From Nakamurella sp. PAMC28650 (lineage in GTDB: Bacteria > Actinomycetota > Actinomycetes > Mycobacteriales > Nakamurellaceae): a DNA stretch of 64,000 bases. Below, one piece after another: positions 53,543 to 62,001 of the stretch. How positions within the stretch are numbered: the first letter of the stretch is position 1; every line of letters begins with the position of its first letter. The translations under genes and the position numbers were made by a program. Under the pieces are notes generated by a model that had not been told where the DNA came from, did no database searches, and saw nothing but the letters and a program-made list of their open reading frames with translations. Where the stretch lies: the NCBI RefSeq assembly GCF_014303395.1, contig NZ_CP060298.1:5351001-5415000 (forward strand), read 5' to 3'.

Positions 53543-54367
53543 ATGACTCAACCGATCGAAGCGCTCGAACCCATCACCCAGTCCGTACTGGTCGTCGTAC
53601 CGGCCTACGGCTCCGCCCATCTGACCGACACCGTCGTGACGGACCTGCTGCAGTGCGACGCGCTCGCGTTGCCCCATTTCCGGATCGTCGTCGTCGACAA
53701 CATGGGCGACTACCGGTCGGCGCACGACGACGAACGGGTGACGATCCACCGTCCGGGTAGCAACACCCGCTGGATCGGGGCCACCAACTGGGGTCTGACC
53801 GAGGCGCTGGACCGTCACGACGACATCTTCGTGGTGATCAACAACGACACCCGGCTCTCGCGCGACTTCCTCTACTGGATGGCCCTTTCCATCACCGAGA
53901 ACACCGACATCGCGATCGCGGCGGCCTGCTACGACGACTTCTGGCTGCACCAGCGGGTCTGGACGCCCCAGAAGAGCGCCGCCGACTTCGTACCCCGCCG
54001 TGCCTACCGGGAGGTGCCGTTCTGCGACGGCACCGCACTGGCCTTCCGGATGGAGACCGTTCGCACGATCGGCACCCTGAACATCGAAGCCTTCCCCCGG
54101 CACGGCTACGGGGCCGACGTGGACTTCGCCATCCGGGCCCGGGAGCAGGGTCAGCGGTGCCTGGTCACCGAGACGGCCTACCTGACGCACCTCGGCCGCG
54201 GCACGATGGACCAGTTCCCCGAGGAGACGCACGACGTGGCCAGGTCCGAGATCGTCGGCGGCCTGAACAAGCTCTGGGGAGATCAGTGGCGCAAGGTCGC
54301 CGGGCTCACCGAGTTGGCCTTCGAACCGAACAACACCGGCAGCACCCCTGCCTGGTACACCCGCTGA
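53543..54367 (+). CDS. Family 2 glycosyltransferase
   Basis: Protein of 274 residues, start ATG 53543. VLVVVPAYGSAHLTDTVVTD is the N-terminal GT2 segment, FVVINNDTRLSRDFLYWM holds the NND metal motif, and HGYGADVDFAIRAREQG carries the later acidic residues. No membrane segment is seen. It resembles rhamnosyltransferase-like proteins; the acceptor is unknown. It converges on the PAS-GGDEF gene across a strong hairpin. Confidence 0.85.
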   Translation: MTQPIEALEPITQSVLVVVPAYGSAHLTDTVVTDLLQCDALALPHFRIVVVDNMGDYRSAHDDERVTIHRPGSNTRWIGATNWGLTEALDRHDDIFVVINNDTRLSRDFLYWMALSITENTDIAIAAACYDDFWLHQRVWTPQKSAADFVPRRAYREVPFCDGTALAFRMETVRTIGTLNIEAFPRHGYGADVDFAIRAREQGQRCLVTETAYLTHLGRGTMDQFPEETHDVARSEIVGGLNKLWGDQWRKVAGLTELAFEPNNTGSTPAWYTR

Positions 54368-54380
54368 CGTCCTTAACTCC

Positions 54381-54416
54381 GCGGACGTCCGGAACCCTGC
54401 GGACGTCCGGGACCCT
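54381..54416. repeat. Two 18-bp tandem copies
   Basis: GCGGACGTCCGGAACCCT (54381-54398) is followed by a copy differing by one base. Each contains the palindrome GGACGTCC. They lie just before the terminator hairpin. Confidence 0.8.
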
Positions 54417-54419
54417 GTC

Positions 54420-54465
54420 GACGTCCTGCACAGTGAGGCCTATTGGCCTCACTCTGCAGGACGTC
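54420..54465. terminator. Long hairpin between convergent genes
   Basis: A near-perfect stem of 20 pairs with one C/C mismatch encloses the loop TATT (54441-54444). The inner arm is AGTGAGGCC, the outer arm GACGTCCTGCA. It sits between the convergent glycosyltransferase and PAS-GGDEF genes and probably terminates both. Confidence 0.8.
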
Positions 54466-54492
54466 AGCGAGGTTTGAGCGGGTAGCGGGGTT

Positions 54493-57126
54493 TTAGCGAG
54501 TGGCGAGCTGATCGCGGCCGGCTTGTTTCGCGTCGTACAGGGCGAGGTCGGCGCGCGCGATGCAGGTGGAGATCCCTTCATCGGAGTCCCACTTCGTCTG
54601 TCCCACCGAACAAGTCGAGCCGTCGGGCAGGCAGCCGCGCACCCGGTCGAGGATTCTGGCCGCCTGCCCGGGTGAGGTATACGGCAGTGCCACGATGAAC
54701 TCCTCGCCGCCCCAGCGCGCGAAGACATCACCGGAGCGCAGGCAGCGGCGGGCGGCCTCGGCGAACTCCTGGAGCAGGACGTCACCGGCATTGTGCCCGT
54801 GCGCGTCGTTGAACGACTTGAAATGGTCCAGGTCGATCAGGGCGATCGTCAGGGCCCCTCCGGTGGACCTGATCTGCTCCAGGATCGCCCCGAGTTCGAT
54901 GTCCCAGGCGCGGCGGTTCAGCGAACCGGTGAGGGGATCGGTCAACGCCGAACGCTCCAGCTCGGCCCGCAGCCGCTTCGCATTGAGGGACACGCCGGCC
55001 TCGTCGGCGATCACCCGTACCGATCGCACGGCGCGGTCCCCGAAGGCGACGACCCGGTCCCGCCAGGTCACGTTCAGGATCGCCTGGACGGTGCCGTGCA
55101 CGACCACGGGTTGCCACATCGCGCTGACGGTGTCGTCCAGATCCAGCAGGTCGGAGTTGACCGCAGGGTGGTCCCGGGCCTCGGCCAGGAACACCGACTC
55201 GCCGCTCCGCCAGACCTGCGCCGTCATCGATTGCTCCTGCAGCGACAGCTCCAGACCGATGTAGTCACCACCCGCGGCCGCCGTGATCACGAGCGCGTCG
55301 GCACCCAGCGGTTCGAGCAGCGCCACCGAGGACGCGCCGGCGAGCTCCAGCACGGAGCGCACCACCACGGGCCGTGGATCCTCGCCGTCCTGCACGCAGC
55401 GCGCGACCGCGGCGATTGCGGCCAGGTCGGATTCCGATTCCTGCAGGGCGTTCTCGGCCGCCTTGCGGGCGGTGACGTCCTGGGCGATCGCCAGCGTCCA
55501 GGTCTGCCCGGCCGGGCCCGGCGTCGGGGTGATCGTCACCCAGGCCCACCTCATGCCGCCGTCGGGACGCAGGAACCTCATCTCCACCCGGTGCACACCA
55601 TCGGGACTGTCCTTCTGGCCCTGTTCGGACTGCGCGATCAGGACGTGGTCGTCCGGATGGGCGAAGCGCTGCGCCGAGTGCCCGATCATCTCGGCCGGCT
55701 CCACCCCCAGGAGTGCGCCGAAAGCGGCGTTGGCGTCCACCCAGAGGCCCTGCCCGTCCGACAGCGCCATCGCCACCGGACTGCCGTTGAACAGCGCGTG
55801 GAAACGGTGCTCGGACTCCCGGAGCGCTTCCTCCGCAGCCGCTTTCACCGTGACGTCCCGCACTTCGACCTGCAGCGCCGGTGCCGCGCGGTAGTTGATC
55901 GGAGCAGCGTTGACCTCGACCGTCAGCAGTTCACCGCCCGGCTGGACGAGGTGCCACCGATGGCCGAGCAGGGCCGGCCCGCCCCCGACCAGAGATCCGT
56001 ACAGGGCGGAGAGCTCCTCGTGTTCACTCGGGTCGACGAAGTCGAGCACCAGACGTTGCTCGATGTGCTCAGGGAAGTCGACACCGAACAGCACCATCGC
56101 CGCCGGATTGGCGTAGCGGAACCTCCTGTCCGTCCCGATCACCGCGACGGCGACCGGCGAATGCTCGACAAGCGCCCGCCAGCGGTCCTCCGCCTCCTCG
56201 TGCGCGGCGCGGGCCGCCATCAGCTCGGTGACGTCGGTCGACACTCCGGCGATCGCGTAGACCTGGTTGTCCCCGTCCAGGAGCGGGAACTTGGTGGAGC
56301 GATACAGGTGTGTCGTGCCGTCGGTGTGGACGATCTCCTCGTCGAAGATCTGGTGGTCGTGCTTGACCAGGATGATCTCGTCGTTCGCCCGGTAGGACGC
56401 GGCCAGCTCCGGCGCGAAGAGGTCGACGTCGAATCCGCCGAGCAGCCCACTGTCCAGATCCAGCACGCGCTCGAGCGCCCGGTTGGCCAGGATGTACCGA
56501 CCCGTCAGATCCTTGGCGTAGACCAGGACATCGGTGTAGCTCAGCACGCCGTCCAGCACCCGCTGGTTCCGACGGAGCGCCTCCTGCGCCTCGGCCCGCG
56601 CGTCGATCTGGGCGGCGAGAACCCCTGCGTGGTAGCGCAGTTCGAGCTGGCTGACGACCTCCGCGGCCAGTACGGTCAGGTCTCGCTGCTGGCCCGCCGA
56701 CAGCTCCCTGGCCACGGTGTCCATGACGCACAGCGTCCCCAGCGCATGTCCGTCCGAGGTGATCAACGGCGCGCCGGCGTAGAAGCGCACGAACGGGTCT
56801 GCCGTGACCAGCGGGTTCGCCGTGAACCTTTCGTCGCTGCGGGCGTCGCGGACGATCATGACCTCGGGACCCGCGAGGGCGTGCGAGCACAGCGACCCCT
56901 CACGTGGTGTCTCCGTCAGCGCCACCCCGACCCGCGCCTTGAACCACTGCCGGTCGCCGTCGGCCAGACTGACCACCGCCATCGGAGTGGCGCAGAGACG
57001 GGCGGCCATCGCGGTGAGGTCGTCGAACAGCGGTTCGGCCGGGGTATCCATCACCTGCAGCCGGGTCAGCGCGCGCAACCGGTCGCTCTCGGAGCCCCCG
57101 CCCTCGGTCATGCCGCCGTTGGTCAT
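54493..57126 (-). CDS. GAF-PAS-GGDEF diguanylate cyclase
   Basis: Protein of 877 residues, ATG 57126 (57111 also possible). Residues 30-170 are a GAF domain (MAVVSLADGDRQWFKARVG). Three PAS domains follow, near residues 190-310, 320-440 and 440-560. A second GAF covers about 575-710. The GGDEF domain covers about 725-870 with ARWGGEEFIVAL. RSGD five residues earlier is an intact inhibitory I-site. No EAL domain or membrane helix is present, so it is a soluble c-di-GMP synthase with many sensors. Confidence 0.92.
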   Translation of the reverse strand: MTNGGMTEGGGSESDRLRALTRLQVMDTPAEPLFDDLTAMAARLCATPMAVVSLADGDRQWFKARVGVALTETPREGSLCSHALAGPEVMIVRDARSDERFTANPLVTADPFVRFYAGAPLITSDGHALGTLCVMDTVARELSAGQQRDLTVLAAEVVSQLELRYHAGVLAAQIDARAEAQEALRRNQRVLDGVLSYTDVLVYAKDLTGRYILANRALERVLDLDSGLLGGFDVDLFAPELAASYRANDEIILVKHDHQIFDEEIVHTDGTTHLYRSTKFPLLDGDNQVYAIAGVSTDVTELMAARAAHEEAEDRWRALVEHSPVAVAVIGTDRRFRYANPAAMVLFGVDFPEHIEQRLVLDFVDPSEHEELSALYGSLVGGGPALLGHRWHLVQPGGELLTVEVNAAPINYRAAPALQVEVRDVTVKAAAEEALRESEHRFHALFNGSPVAMALSDGQGLWVDANAAFGALLGVEPAEMIGHSAQRFAHPDDHVLIAQSEQGQKDSPDGVHRVEMRFLRPDGGMRWAWVTITPTPGPAGQTWTLAIAQDVTARKAAENALQESESDLAAIAAVARCVQDGEDPRPVVVRSVLELAGASSVALLEPLGADALVITAAAGGDYIGLELSLQEQSMTAQVWRSGESVFLAEARDHPAVNSDLLDLDDTVSAMWQPVVVHGTVQAILNVTWRDRVVAFGDRAVRSVRVIADEAGVSLNAKRLRAELERSALTDPLTGSLNRRAWDIELGAILEQIRSTGGALTIALIDLDHFKSFNDAHGHNAGDVLLQEFAEAARRCLRSGDVFARWGGEEFIVALPYTSPGQAARILDRVRGCLPDGSTCSVGQTKWDSDEGISTCIARADLALYDAKQAGRDQLATR

Positions 57127-57285
57127 GCCGCCCGGGGGGCACGGGGCACCTGCGGATCCACCGACACTCCACCCCTGATGTCGATCCTCATCGCCGCGTC
57201 ACCCCTGCTCCCTGGCCAGAGAGATCCCTCATCCGAGCATCATGTCAGGCTCGACGGGTCCCGGGTGTAAGGGAATGCTCCTCCG

Positions 57286-57384
57286 GCATGGATCAACTTC
57301 CCAGGCATGGACGAAAGTGATGACTCCTGTCACTCCAGCCCCAAATCCGCAAAGTTGATCCATGCAGGCGAAGTTGATCCATGC
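57286..57384. repeat. Intergenic inverted and direct repeat cluster
   Basis: GCATGGATCAACTT (57286-57299) is answered by two copies of its exact complement at 57352-57365 and 57371-57384. Between the outer arms, AGTGA and TCACT form a small inner hairpin. The cluster lies in the 350-base gap between the GGDEF start and the stop of the acyl-CoA synthetase gene, which holds no recognised gene. It resembles a short palindromic mobile or regulatory repeat. Confidence 0.8.
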
Positions 57385-57476
57385 AGAAGCGGGGGTCCCG
57401 GGCGTCTGCACGCGCGATCCGCGGCGGCCTCACCAGCGCACAGTGCGGGCTCGTCCGGCGTACCGGCACCGATCCG

Positions 57477-59009
57477 TCAGGAGCCTGCTTTCAGCAGATC
57501 ATCGCGCAGGACCCGCTTGAGCAGCTTTCCACTCTGGTTGCGGGGCAGTTCGGTCACGAGATGCACGTGCTTGGGCACCTTGAACGGTGCCAGCGACAGC
57601 CGGGCGTGCGCGATCAGGGCCGCCTCGTCGGCCAGAGCACCCTCGCGCAGCACCACGACGGCCGTGATGGCCTCGATCCACCGCTCGTCCGGTGTGGCGA
57701 TCACCGCGACCTCGGCCACGTCGGGATGGGTGTAGATGGCATCCTCCACCTCACGCGACGCGACCATCACCCCGCCGGTGTTGATCGCGTCCTTGATGCG
57801 GTCGACGACGGTGATGTACCCCTGCGCGTCGCGGCGGACCAGGTCGCCGGAGTGGAACCACCCGTCCCGGAAGGCTTCTGCGGTCGCCTCGGGGCTGTCC
57901 CAGTAGCCGGTGCACAGCTGCGGCGACCGGTAGAGCAATTCTCCCGGGACGCCCGGCGGGACGTCGGCGCCGGTCTCGTCGACCACCCTGGCCTCGACGA
58001 ACAACACCGTCCGGCCGCAGGCCTCCGGACGCTCGTCGTGCTCGGCCGGTTTGAGAACGGTGGCCAGAGGCCCGATCTCGGACTGCCCGAAGCAGTTGTA
58101 GAAACCCAGCGCGGGCAGCATCGCCTGCAGTCGCTTCAGGACCGGGACAGGCATGATCGACGCCCCGTAGAACGCCTTGCGCAGCGAACCCAGGTCGCTG
58201 GCGGCCAGATCCGGATGATTGGCCAACGGAACCCACACGGTCGGGGCGAGGAACAACGCGCCGATCCGGTCGGAACCGATGCGCCGCAGGATCTCCGGCA
58301 CGTCCGGACGGGCCATCAGGTGATTGGTGGCCCCGACGGCGAGGTAGGGCATCAGGAACACGTGCATCCCGGCGGAGTGGTACAGCGGCATGCAGTGCAG
58401 CGGGTCGTCGTCCTCGGCTGCGTCCAGGGCCAGGATGCTCGAGACGTACTCGTGGACCAGCGCACGGTGCGTCATCATCGCGCCCTTCGGGTTGGACGTG
58501 GTACCCGAGGTGTAGAGGAGTTGCACCAGATCGGTGTCGGCGACGTCGTTCGACAGGACCGGAACCGCACCGGAACTCCACAACGGGAGCACCGCGTCGA
58601 TGGCGCCGTGCAGCACCACGATCTGTTCCAGCGACGTCCCCGAACGCACGGCGGACACCGCCGCGAACAACTCGGAGTCGACCAGGGCGATCCGACTGCC
58701 CGACTGCGCCAGGATGTAGGCGAGCTCGCGGCCCGTCAAGGCGTAGTTCACCGGGACGTGCACGAGTCCCGCGCGCGAGCAGCCGAGAAACGCCAGGAGG
58801 TAGGCATCGGAGTTCGCGCCGACGGTCGCGACCCGGTCGCCACGCGACAGTCCCATGGCCAGCAGGTAGGCGGCCGCCCGGGAGACAGCGTCGTCCAGCG
58901 CGCGATAGGTCCAGTCGCGCCCGGCGAAGATCAGGGCAACGCGGTCGGGCGTACGGACCGCGCTGCGGTGCAGGATGTCGTCGACGGTGCTGGATCGATC
59001 TTGGTTCAC
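57477..59009 (-). CDS. Acyl-CoA synthetase (FadD-like)
   Basis: AMP-forming ligase of 510 residues, GTG 59009. All core ANL motifs are present: LLYTSGTTSNPKGAMMTH, FGQSEIG, GWFHSGDLVRRD, VVDRIKDAINTGG and the C-terminal NQSGKLLKR with the catalytic Lys. It converts a carboxylic acid to its CoA ester. The enoyl-CoA hydratase gene lies 118 bases upstream on the same strand, suggesting a beta-oxidation-like route. Confidence 0.93.
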   Translation of the reverse strand: MNQDRSSTVDDILHRSAVRTPDRVALIFAGRDWTYRALDDAVSRAAAYLLAMGLSRGDRVATVGANSDAYLLAFLGCSRAGLVHVPVNYALTGRELAYILAQSGSRIALVDSELFAAVSAVRSGTSLEQIVVLHGAIDAVLPLWSSGAVPVLSNDVADTDLVQLLYTSGTTSNPKGAMMTHRALVHEYVSSILALDAAEDDDPLHCMPLYHSAGMHVFLMPYLAVGATNHLMARPDVPEILRRIGSDRIGALFLAPTVWVPLANHPDLAASDLGSLRKAFYGASIMPVPVLKRLQAMLPALGFYNCFGQSEIGPLATVLKPAEHDERPEACGRTVLFVEARVVDETGADVPPGVPGELLYRSPQLCTGYWDSPEATAEAFRDGWFHSGDLVRRDAQGYITVVDRIKDAINTGGVMVASREVEDAIYTHPDVAEVAVIATPDERWIEAITAVVVLREGALADEAALIAHARLSLAPFKVPKHVHLVTELPRNQSGKLLKRVLRDDLLKAGS

Positions 59010-59127
59010 GCAGTTCTCGCTTTTCGATTGTCCGGGCCGACCTCGGCGGAAGCCGCACCGGGGCGGACGATCCCACCGACCGGCGCCGGTCACCAGGGAC
59101 CGATGTTGCCCCGGGGTCAGGGCAAAG

Positions 59128-59898
59128 TCAACGGAACTCCGGCGCCCGCTTCGCCAGGAAGGCCCGCACGCCCTCATGCCCGTCCGGGCTGTTCGCGGCG
59201 GCGGAGATGGTCCGTCTCTCGAGGTCCAGATCGTGCTCGGCATCGCCCGTCGCGCGATGGCGGAGCAACCTCTTGGAGGCCACCTGCGCCGACCGGGAAC
59301 CGGCGGCCAGGGTGTCGATGACGTGTTGGACCTCGGAGTCGAACTCCTCGTCGGGGTAGACCGCCGACACCAATCCGGCCTGATGGGCCTGGGCTGCCGT
59401 CATCAGCGGGTTCAGCAGGGCCAGGTACATGGTGCGGTGCAGGCCCAACGTGGAGGTCAGGAGGGAGCTGCCGCCGTCCGGGGTGAGCCCGATCTTGTTG
59501 TAGGCCAACGTGAACGTGGCCGAATCACTGGCCAGGACGAGGTCGGCGGCTGCGGCCAGCGGGAAGCCCGCGCCGGCCGCCACGCCCTTGACCAGGCTGA
59601 CGACGATCGCGTCCATGCCGTGGAGCCGCAGGATCACGTCGTGCAGCGCCTGCGCGAGCTCGTCGATGTAGGCACCCGGATCGGGAGCCGCGGCGAACGC
59701 CTTGATGTCGCCGCCGACCGAGAAGGCCCGGCCGGTCGAGGAGATCACCACGATCCGACAGTCCGCGGCTTCGGCGCTGCCGACGCCGTCGGCCAACCGG
59801 GCCACCGTCTCCAGACTCAACGGCGACCCTCGGTGCGGCTCCGCGAGCTCGATCCGGGCCACCGGCCCGTCGATCCTCACGATGGATCCATCGGTCAT
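59128..59898 (-). CDS. Enoyl-CoA hydratase/isomerase
   Basis: Crotonase-family protein of 256 residues, ATG 59898 after GGGAGG. GRAFSVGGDIKAFAAAPD and VKGVAAGAGFPLAAAADLVL form the oxyanion site, and IGLTPDGGSSLL is the catalytic loop, with Asp where hydratases have Glu. This may favour isomerase or another crotonase reaction. It is followed by the acyl-CoA synthetase gene. Confidence 0.9.
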   Translation of the reverse strand: MTDGSIVRIDGPVARIELAEPHRGSPLSLETVARLADGVGSAEAADCRIVVISSTGRAFSVGGDIKAFAAAPDPGAYIDELAQALHDVILRLHGMDAIVVSLVKGVAAGAGFPLAAAADLVLASDSATFTLAYNKIGLTPDGGSSLLTSTLGLHRTMYLALLNPLMTAAQAHQAGLVSAVYPDEEFDSEVQHVIDTLAAGSRSAQVASKRLLRHRATGDAEHDLDLERRTISAAANSPDGHEGVRAFLAKRAPEFR

Positions 59899-60010
59899 GG
59901 TCCTCCCTCGAGTCCTCTCGACCACGCGATCATCGCACCGGTTTTCACTCCGGTCGAAGACGGGGTCCCCGGATCGGCTCGATCGTCCCGGGCTGCGCGG
60001 TGCAATCGGC

Positions 60011-60427
60011 TCAGCCCTTGGGCGCGAACAGTTCCAGGGCGATGTTGTCCGGGTCCCGGAACTCCAGGATGTAGCCGGCGCCGATGTCCTTGACGCCCGC
60101 GTGGCTCACCCCTCGCGCGTCCAGCACCGCGACGGCGTCGTCCAGATCGGACCGGGAATCGACCGCGAAGCTGACGTGGTCGAGGCCGGTGCGGTTCTCG
60201 AAGAACTCGTCGTCACCGACCGGGCGCAGACCCAGGAGCGAATCACCGAGCTGGTAGATCCCACCGCCGAACAGGAACCACAGCTGTTCCCGGGTGGCCT
60301 CGTCCGCATCCGCTGGGAGGGCGAAGGCGACCGGTAGTCCGAAGACGTCGTCGTAGAAGGCCCGGGACCGGTCGATATCGGTGACGGTCAGACGGATGTG
60401 GGCGAAGGCGCGGGTGGAGATCGGCAT
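60011..60427 (-). CDS. VOC-superfamily (glyoxalase/dioxygenase-like) protein
   Basis: Single-module VOC protein of 138 residues, ATG 60427. FAHIRLTVTDIDRSRAFYDD provides the first metal-site His, GLDHVSFAVDS a second and NIALELFAPKG the terminal Glu. Families include glyoxalase I, fosfomycin resistance and dioxygenases; the precise reaction cannot be assigned. Confidence 0.82.
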   Translation of the reverse strand: MPISTRAFAHIRLTVTDIDRSRAFYDDVFGLPVAFALPADADEATREQLWFLFGGGIYQLGDSLLGLRPVGDDEFFENRTGLDHVSFAVDSRSDLDDAVAVLDARGVSHAGVKDIGAGYILEFRDPDNIALELFAPKG

Positions 60428-60515
60428 AGGACGATGATGCCTGCCCCTGCAGCAGCCCTGCCACACCGGCCCTGGAGGCGGCCGCGATCGCACCCGAGGT
60501 CGCAGGCATCATGAA

Positions 60516-60986
60516 GTGGTGATCGAACAGAGCGAGAGCGGCATCGTCGTGACGGAAACCGTCGGCGCCTCGGCGGCCACGCTGTTCGCCGTCCTGACGG
60601 ACCCGCGTCGGCACGTGGAGATCGACGGATCCGGAATGCTCCAGGCCGACGTCACCAGCCGGCCCATCAGCGGCGTCGGGCAGGTCTTCACCATGGCGAT
60701 GCGGTATCCGTCGCTGGGCGACTACCGCACCGAGAACCACGTCCTCGAGTTCGAGCCGGATCGGCGGATCGTCTGGACCACCGCGCGGGAGGGTCGACCG
60801 CCGGCCGGTGTCCAGTGGGGCTGGACCCTGGAGGCCGTGGGTCCGCAGGAGACTCGAGTCGTGCACTCCTACGACTGGTCGAACGTCGTCGATCCGGCCG
60901 TACTGGCCAGAGTCAGCTTCCCCCGGGTGAGCGCGGCCGATCTGCAGACCAGTGTCCAGCACCTGGCCGCCGCAGCGGGGGCATGA
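60516..60986 (+). CDS. SRPBCC-family (polyketide cyclase-like) protein
   Basis: Protein of 156 residues with the START-like fold: VTETVGASAATLFAVLTDPR, then VLEFEPDRRIVWTTA and TRVVHSYDWS. Such proteins bind small hydrophobic ligands in a central cavity. Start GTG 60516 or 60519. It is divergent from the VOC gene and lies 72 bases before the cyclase-family gene on the same strand. Confidence 0.82.
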   Translation: MVIEQSESGIVVTETVGASAATLFAVLTDPRRHVEIDGSGMLQADVTSRPISGVGQVFTMAMRYPSLGDYRTENHVLEFEPDRRIVWTTAREGRPPAGVQWGWTLEAVGPQETRVVHSYDWSNVVDPAVLARVSFPRVSAADLQTSVQHLAAAAGA

Positions 60987-61058
60987 CGGTTCCACACCGC
61001 GGGTCGGCGCCACGGACGGAGTCGCCGGCGCACCTTCTTCCGAACGTCCCGGCTGTAC

Positions 61059-61994
61059 ATGTCCCTGCGGTACCCCGATCATGAGCCGGTGACCGACTAC
61101 CGCGCCCACTTCGATGCCACCATCACCTTCCTGAACGGCGGTGGCCTCCAGACCCAGGGCTTCCGGCTGGACGTCCCGGACGAGCACCTCGCCGCACCGG
61201 ACCTGGCCGCCCTGCTGGTCAGGCACCTCGGACTGCTGATGGTGGAACGGGTCGAGCTCTCGAACGTGACCGTCGTTGCGGCAGCCCATCTCGGCTCGCG
61301 TGGGTCGGCGCCCGGACCGGACCGGTCGCCTGAGCTGATCGACCTGTCGCACGTCATCGAGGAGGGCATGGTCACCTACCCGGGGCTGCCGGGACCGCAG
61401 TTCCTCCCGCACCTCACGCGGGAGGCCTCCCGGTCGGTGTACGCGCCGGGTACCGAGTTCACCATCGACCGGATCAGCATGCTCGGCAACACCGGCACCT
61501 ACCTGGACAGCCCGTTCCACCGGTACGCCGGTGGGGTCGATCTGGCCGGTCTGCCGCTGGAGCGACTCGCCGATCTACCGATCACCGTCGGCCGCTTGGA
61601 CGACAGCAACGAACGCGGCATCGGCGTACTCGCCCTTGCGGCCCTGGACGTCCGTGGCCGGGCCGTCCTGCTGCAGACCGGATGGGACCGCCATTTCGGC
61701 ACCGCGGCCTATGCCGGTCCGGCCCCGTTCCTGACGCGGGAGGGGGCCACGTACCTGGTCGACCAGGGTGCGGCACTGGTGGGCATCGACTCGGTCAACA
61801 TCGACGACACGGCATCCGGTGGCGAACGGCCGGCGCATTCGCTCCTGCTGGCAGCCGGCATCCCGGTACTGGAGCATTTGACGCATCTGCCCCAGGTGCC
61901 CTCGACGGAGGCCAGGTTGCATGCGGCTCCGCCGAAGATCGCCGGCTTCGGCACCTTCCCGGTCCGCGCCTATGCGGTGGTCACCGCCCGATGA
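61059..61994 (+). CDS. Cyclase-family (kynurenine formamidase-like) protein with N-terminal extension
   Basis: Protein of 311 residues. About 90 N-terminal residues of unknown type (YRAHFDATITFLNGGGLQTQ) precede a PF04199 domain that begins LIDLSHVIEEGMVTYPGLPG. The family motif HxGTHxDxPxH reads NTGTYLDSPFH: two metal-site His positions are Asn and Tyr, while Asp and the last His remain. The enzyme may use a different metal arrangement or be inactive. The upstream SRPBCC gene may share its transcript. Confidence 0.8.
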   Translation: MSLRYPDHEPVTDYRAHFDATITFLNGGGLQTQGFRLDVPDEHLAAPDLAALLVRHLGLLMVERVELSNVTVVAAAHLGSRGSAPGPDRSPELIDLSHVIEEGMVTYPGLPGPQFLPHLTREASRSVYAPGTEFTIDRISMLGNTGTYLDSPFHRYAGGVDLAGLPLERLADLPITVGRLDDSNERGIGVLALAALDVRGRAVLLQTGWDRHFGTAAYAGPAPFLTREGATYLVDQGAALVGIDSVNIDDTASGGERPAHSLLLAAGIPVLEHLTHLPQVPSTEARLHAAPPKIAGFGTFPVRAYAVVTAR

Positions 61995-62001
61995 CGACGC
62001 C

